Shown here one piece after another: positions 62,626 to 64,000 of a stretch of 64,000 bases of DNA. The position numbers were made by a program, and so were the translations under genes. The notes under the pieces were generated by a model that had not been told where the DNA came from, searched no databases, and was given only the letters and a program-made list of their open reading frames with translations. How positions within the stretch are numbered: the first letter of the stretch is position 1; the number at the start of each line of letters is the position of its first letter. The DNA is from Venturia oleaginea (taxonomy: Eukaryota; Ascomycota; Dothideomycetes; Venturiales; Venturiaceae), in the NCBI GenBank assembly GCA_013176395.1, contig JABMLP010000002.1, positions 1,550,001 through 1,614,000 on the forward strand, written 5' to 3'.

Positions 62626-64000
62626 CTATTCTTCCTGGAAATTTTCCCCGGCAAATTCCAAGCTTCCCATGCTTTCATCCAATCCTTGGAAGAAGGAAGA
62701 TGTTGGTGAAGGGATGGAGGCATAAAAGTTGGGATCTCCCACCACTGCTTCGTGAACTATGGCCGACATGCTCGTTGAAGCTGGCAGCAGCAAGGGAGGC
62801 GCCATAGGAGCCTGGCTTGCATTGGAGATGTTGCTAATGTTATGTATCTGCGATACAGCATTGTTGCACATGGCATCCATAGCATGATGGGCTTTTTGGA
62901 CATAACCTGTCATGAACATTCCGGCTCCGACTTTCAGGAATGAAGATATGTTCATCAAAAGGCCAGCATCCGATCGAGCCGATATGAAAGAAGGACGGGC
63001 CACAATCTGGCGATACACTACTCTGAACGCGGAGAGAATATGTAACATGGAGAACCTGTCATTTTTAGTAAAGGGTCGGTCTCGTAGTAGCTTTTGCTCA
63101 TCGTTGCTAACATACCACTTTGTTAAGCCAGGACTAAACTCAGGAGTGCTCTGAATAGTCTCAAATGTTTGGAGAACCTTTCTAGCATTGGCGACTCGAA
63201 CCTTCGAATGATCCCGTATGCCAGGGATGTCAATTCCGGGCCTGTAAGTTGCCAGAGCTTCGAATTCGGTCACAATCATCATAACAAATGTATGGTACTC
63301 CAGGTGCATTATCAATACGCTTTGATGCTCGTCCGGCTCGGCCGATATTTCACTCCCAGGTCGCCAATCCAAAGGAATACTTTCTTTGAGCGCCAGGACT
63401 TCAGAATTTAGGAGCTCCAAATTGGGTATGTAGCCTTCTGCGATGCAGCTGGAGGCTTTCAATCTCGAAAATTTGTTGACAATGCGAGCAAGACTCAAGC
63501 GGAAACAAAATAGAGGGTTGTCGCCGGTGAACTGGTGGCTTGGAAAAGCTAATTTGCTTTCTACAAGCCGCGGATCGTCCCGATATTGAATGAGACACAT
63601 TTGGCTGATGGTCAAAATTCAGAGTTGCCAAAGTCATAGAGGCGCAGGTGCCGACTTACCTTTCGAGGATTAACGCGCACCAAGATAGACGTTGGAGCAA
63701 TGTGTTCGCAGCAGAAATGCTTTTCGGTAGCGCAGGACGAAGCAAGCGGGTAGCCCAACCGAGCCAGTTCCAGCACTGGTTCAGACGTTCAGTCTGCCAG
63801 CAGTACAAAGCCTACGCAACGTCAGTGATGTAAGCTCCGCGGGACGATGACTACAGCATACGATCAAAAGTTGAATTTGAATGACTCTGGTGTAAGTCGG
63901 AATAGGCAGGTAAAGCAAATGCGTATCTGAGAGGACTTGTAAGAACAGAGATTCTCTGACGTGACCAACATCATCTCTTTCAAGATTGCAGACACCACCA
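62626..64000 (-). CDS. Fungal-specific transcription factor, C-terminal part (partial)
   Basis: The gene runs off the right edge. Exons in the window are >64000-63862, 63811-63660 and 63604-62626. The introns are 50 bp (GTATGC, CACTGAC branch, GCGTAG) and 55 bp (GTAAGT..CATCAG). The joined frame reads RVIQIQLLI, ALYCWQTERLNQCWNWLGWA, then LSWCALILES, QMCLIQYRDD. This is the middle homology (Fungal_trans) domain found in Zn2Cys6 regulators: an alpha-helical core with W..LG.A and the W-C-x-x-x-L-E motif. The Zn2Cys6 cluster itself would be outside the window, so it is inferred. The C-terminus is Ser/Asn-rich and ends EFAGENFQEE. Target genes are unknown. Confidence 0.8.

Noticed and set aside
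1..64000. tRNA or rRNA genes
   Set aside because: No cloverleaf-compatible segment with A and B boxes was recognised; the only tRNA-like match is the primer site at 8249-8270.

Overview
The window reads as nuclear DNA of a filamentous ascomycete (Pezizomycotina; Leotiomycetes is a guess). Genes are short, interrupted by 45-125 bp GT-AG introns with CTAAC/CTGAC-like branch sites. They include fungal-only families: an AA9 lytic polysaccharide monooxygenase, a fungal Zn2Cys6-type regulator, a fungal bZIP, and Gir2, Ric1 and Trm11 orthologues. Most exon models below were built by hand from the sequence; exon ends follow splice signals plus frame continuity.

Layout. 1-3.2 kb: Ty3/gypsy gag and pol on the minus strand, running off the left edge. 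4.1-5.9 kb: two small secreted-protein genes. 6.0-19.4 kb: a stack of mobile elements, in order a decayed Copia tail with its LTR, a decayed unrecognised transposon protein, a nearly intact Copia element with two 203-bp LTRs, and a tyrosine-recombinase (DIRS/Ngaro-like) retroelement carrying an 8-unit tandem array. 19.5-25.3 kb: gene-poor, with decayed coding scraps and a third small secreted cysteine-rich gene at 22.7 kb. 25.3-30.8 kb: a frameshifted BTB gene, GIR2 and a bZIP gene, all on the minus strand. 30.8-38 kb: about 7 kb with no confident gene. 38-45 kb: a DDHD phospholipase, a small membrane protein and three unrecognised genes. 46-54.6 kb: the conserved block RIC1 / TRM11 (divergent), a short-chain dehydrogenase and an AA9 LPMO. 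54.6-58.5 kb: repeat relics. 58.5-58.8 kb: a fourth small secreted gene with 8 cysteines. 59.7-61.9 kb: a complete but mutated pogo-type DNA transposon. 62.6-64 kb: the C-terminal part of a fungal transcription factor.

The main picture is a mosaic of conserved housekeeping blocks and repeat-rich compartments. The four small secreted-protein genes, all candidate effectors, lie in or beside the repeat-rich parts, each behind a TATA box. For one of them (5457-5892) the TATA box lies inside the LTR of the Copia relic, so a retrotransposon may supply its promoter. The most unusual object is the DIRS-like element: a piece of its own RNase H was internally deleted and amplified eight times between the RNase H and recombinase genes.

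No tRNA, rRNA or CRISPR array was recognised. Two otherwise conserved genes (RIC1 and the BTB gene) carry single frameshifts, which may be real lesions or assembly errors.
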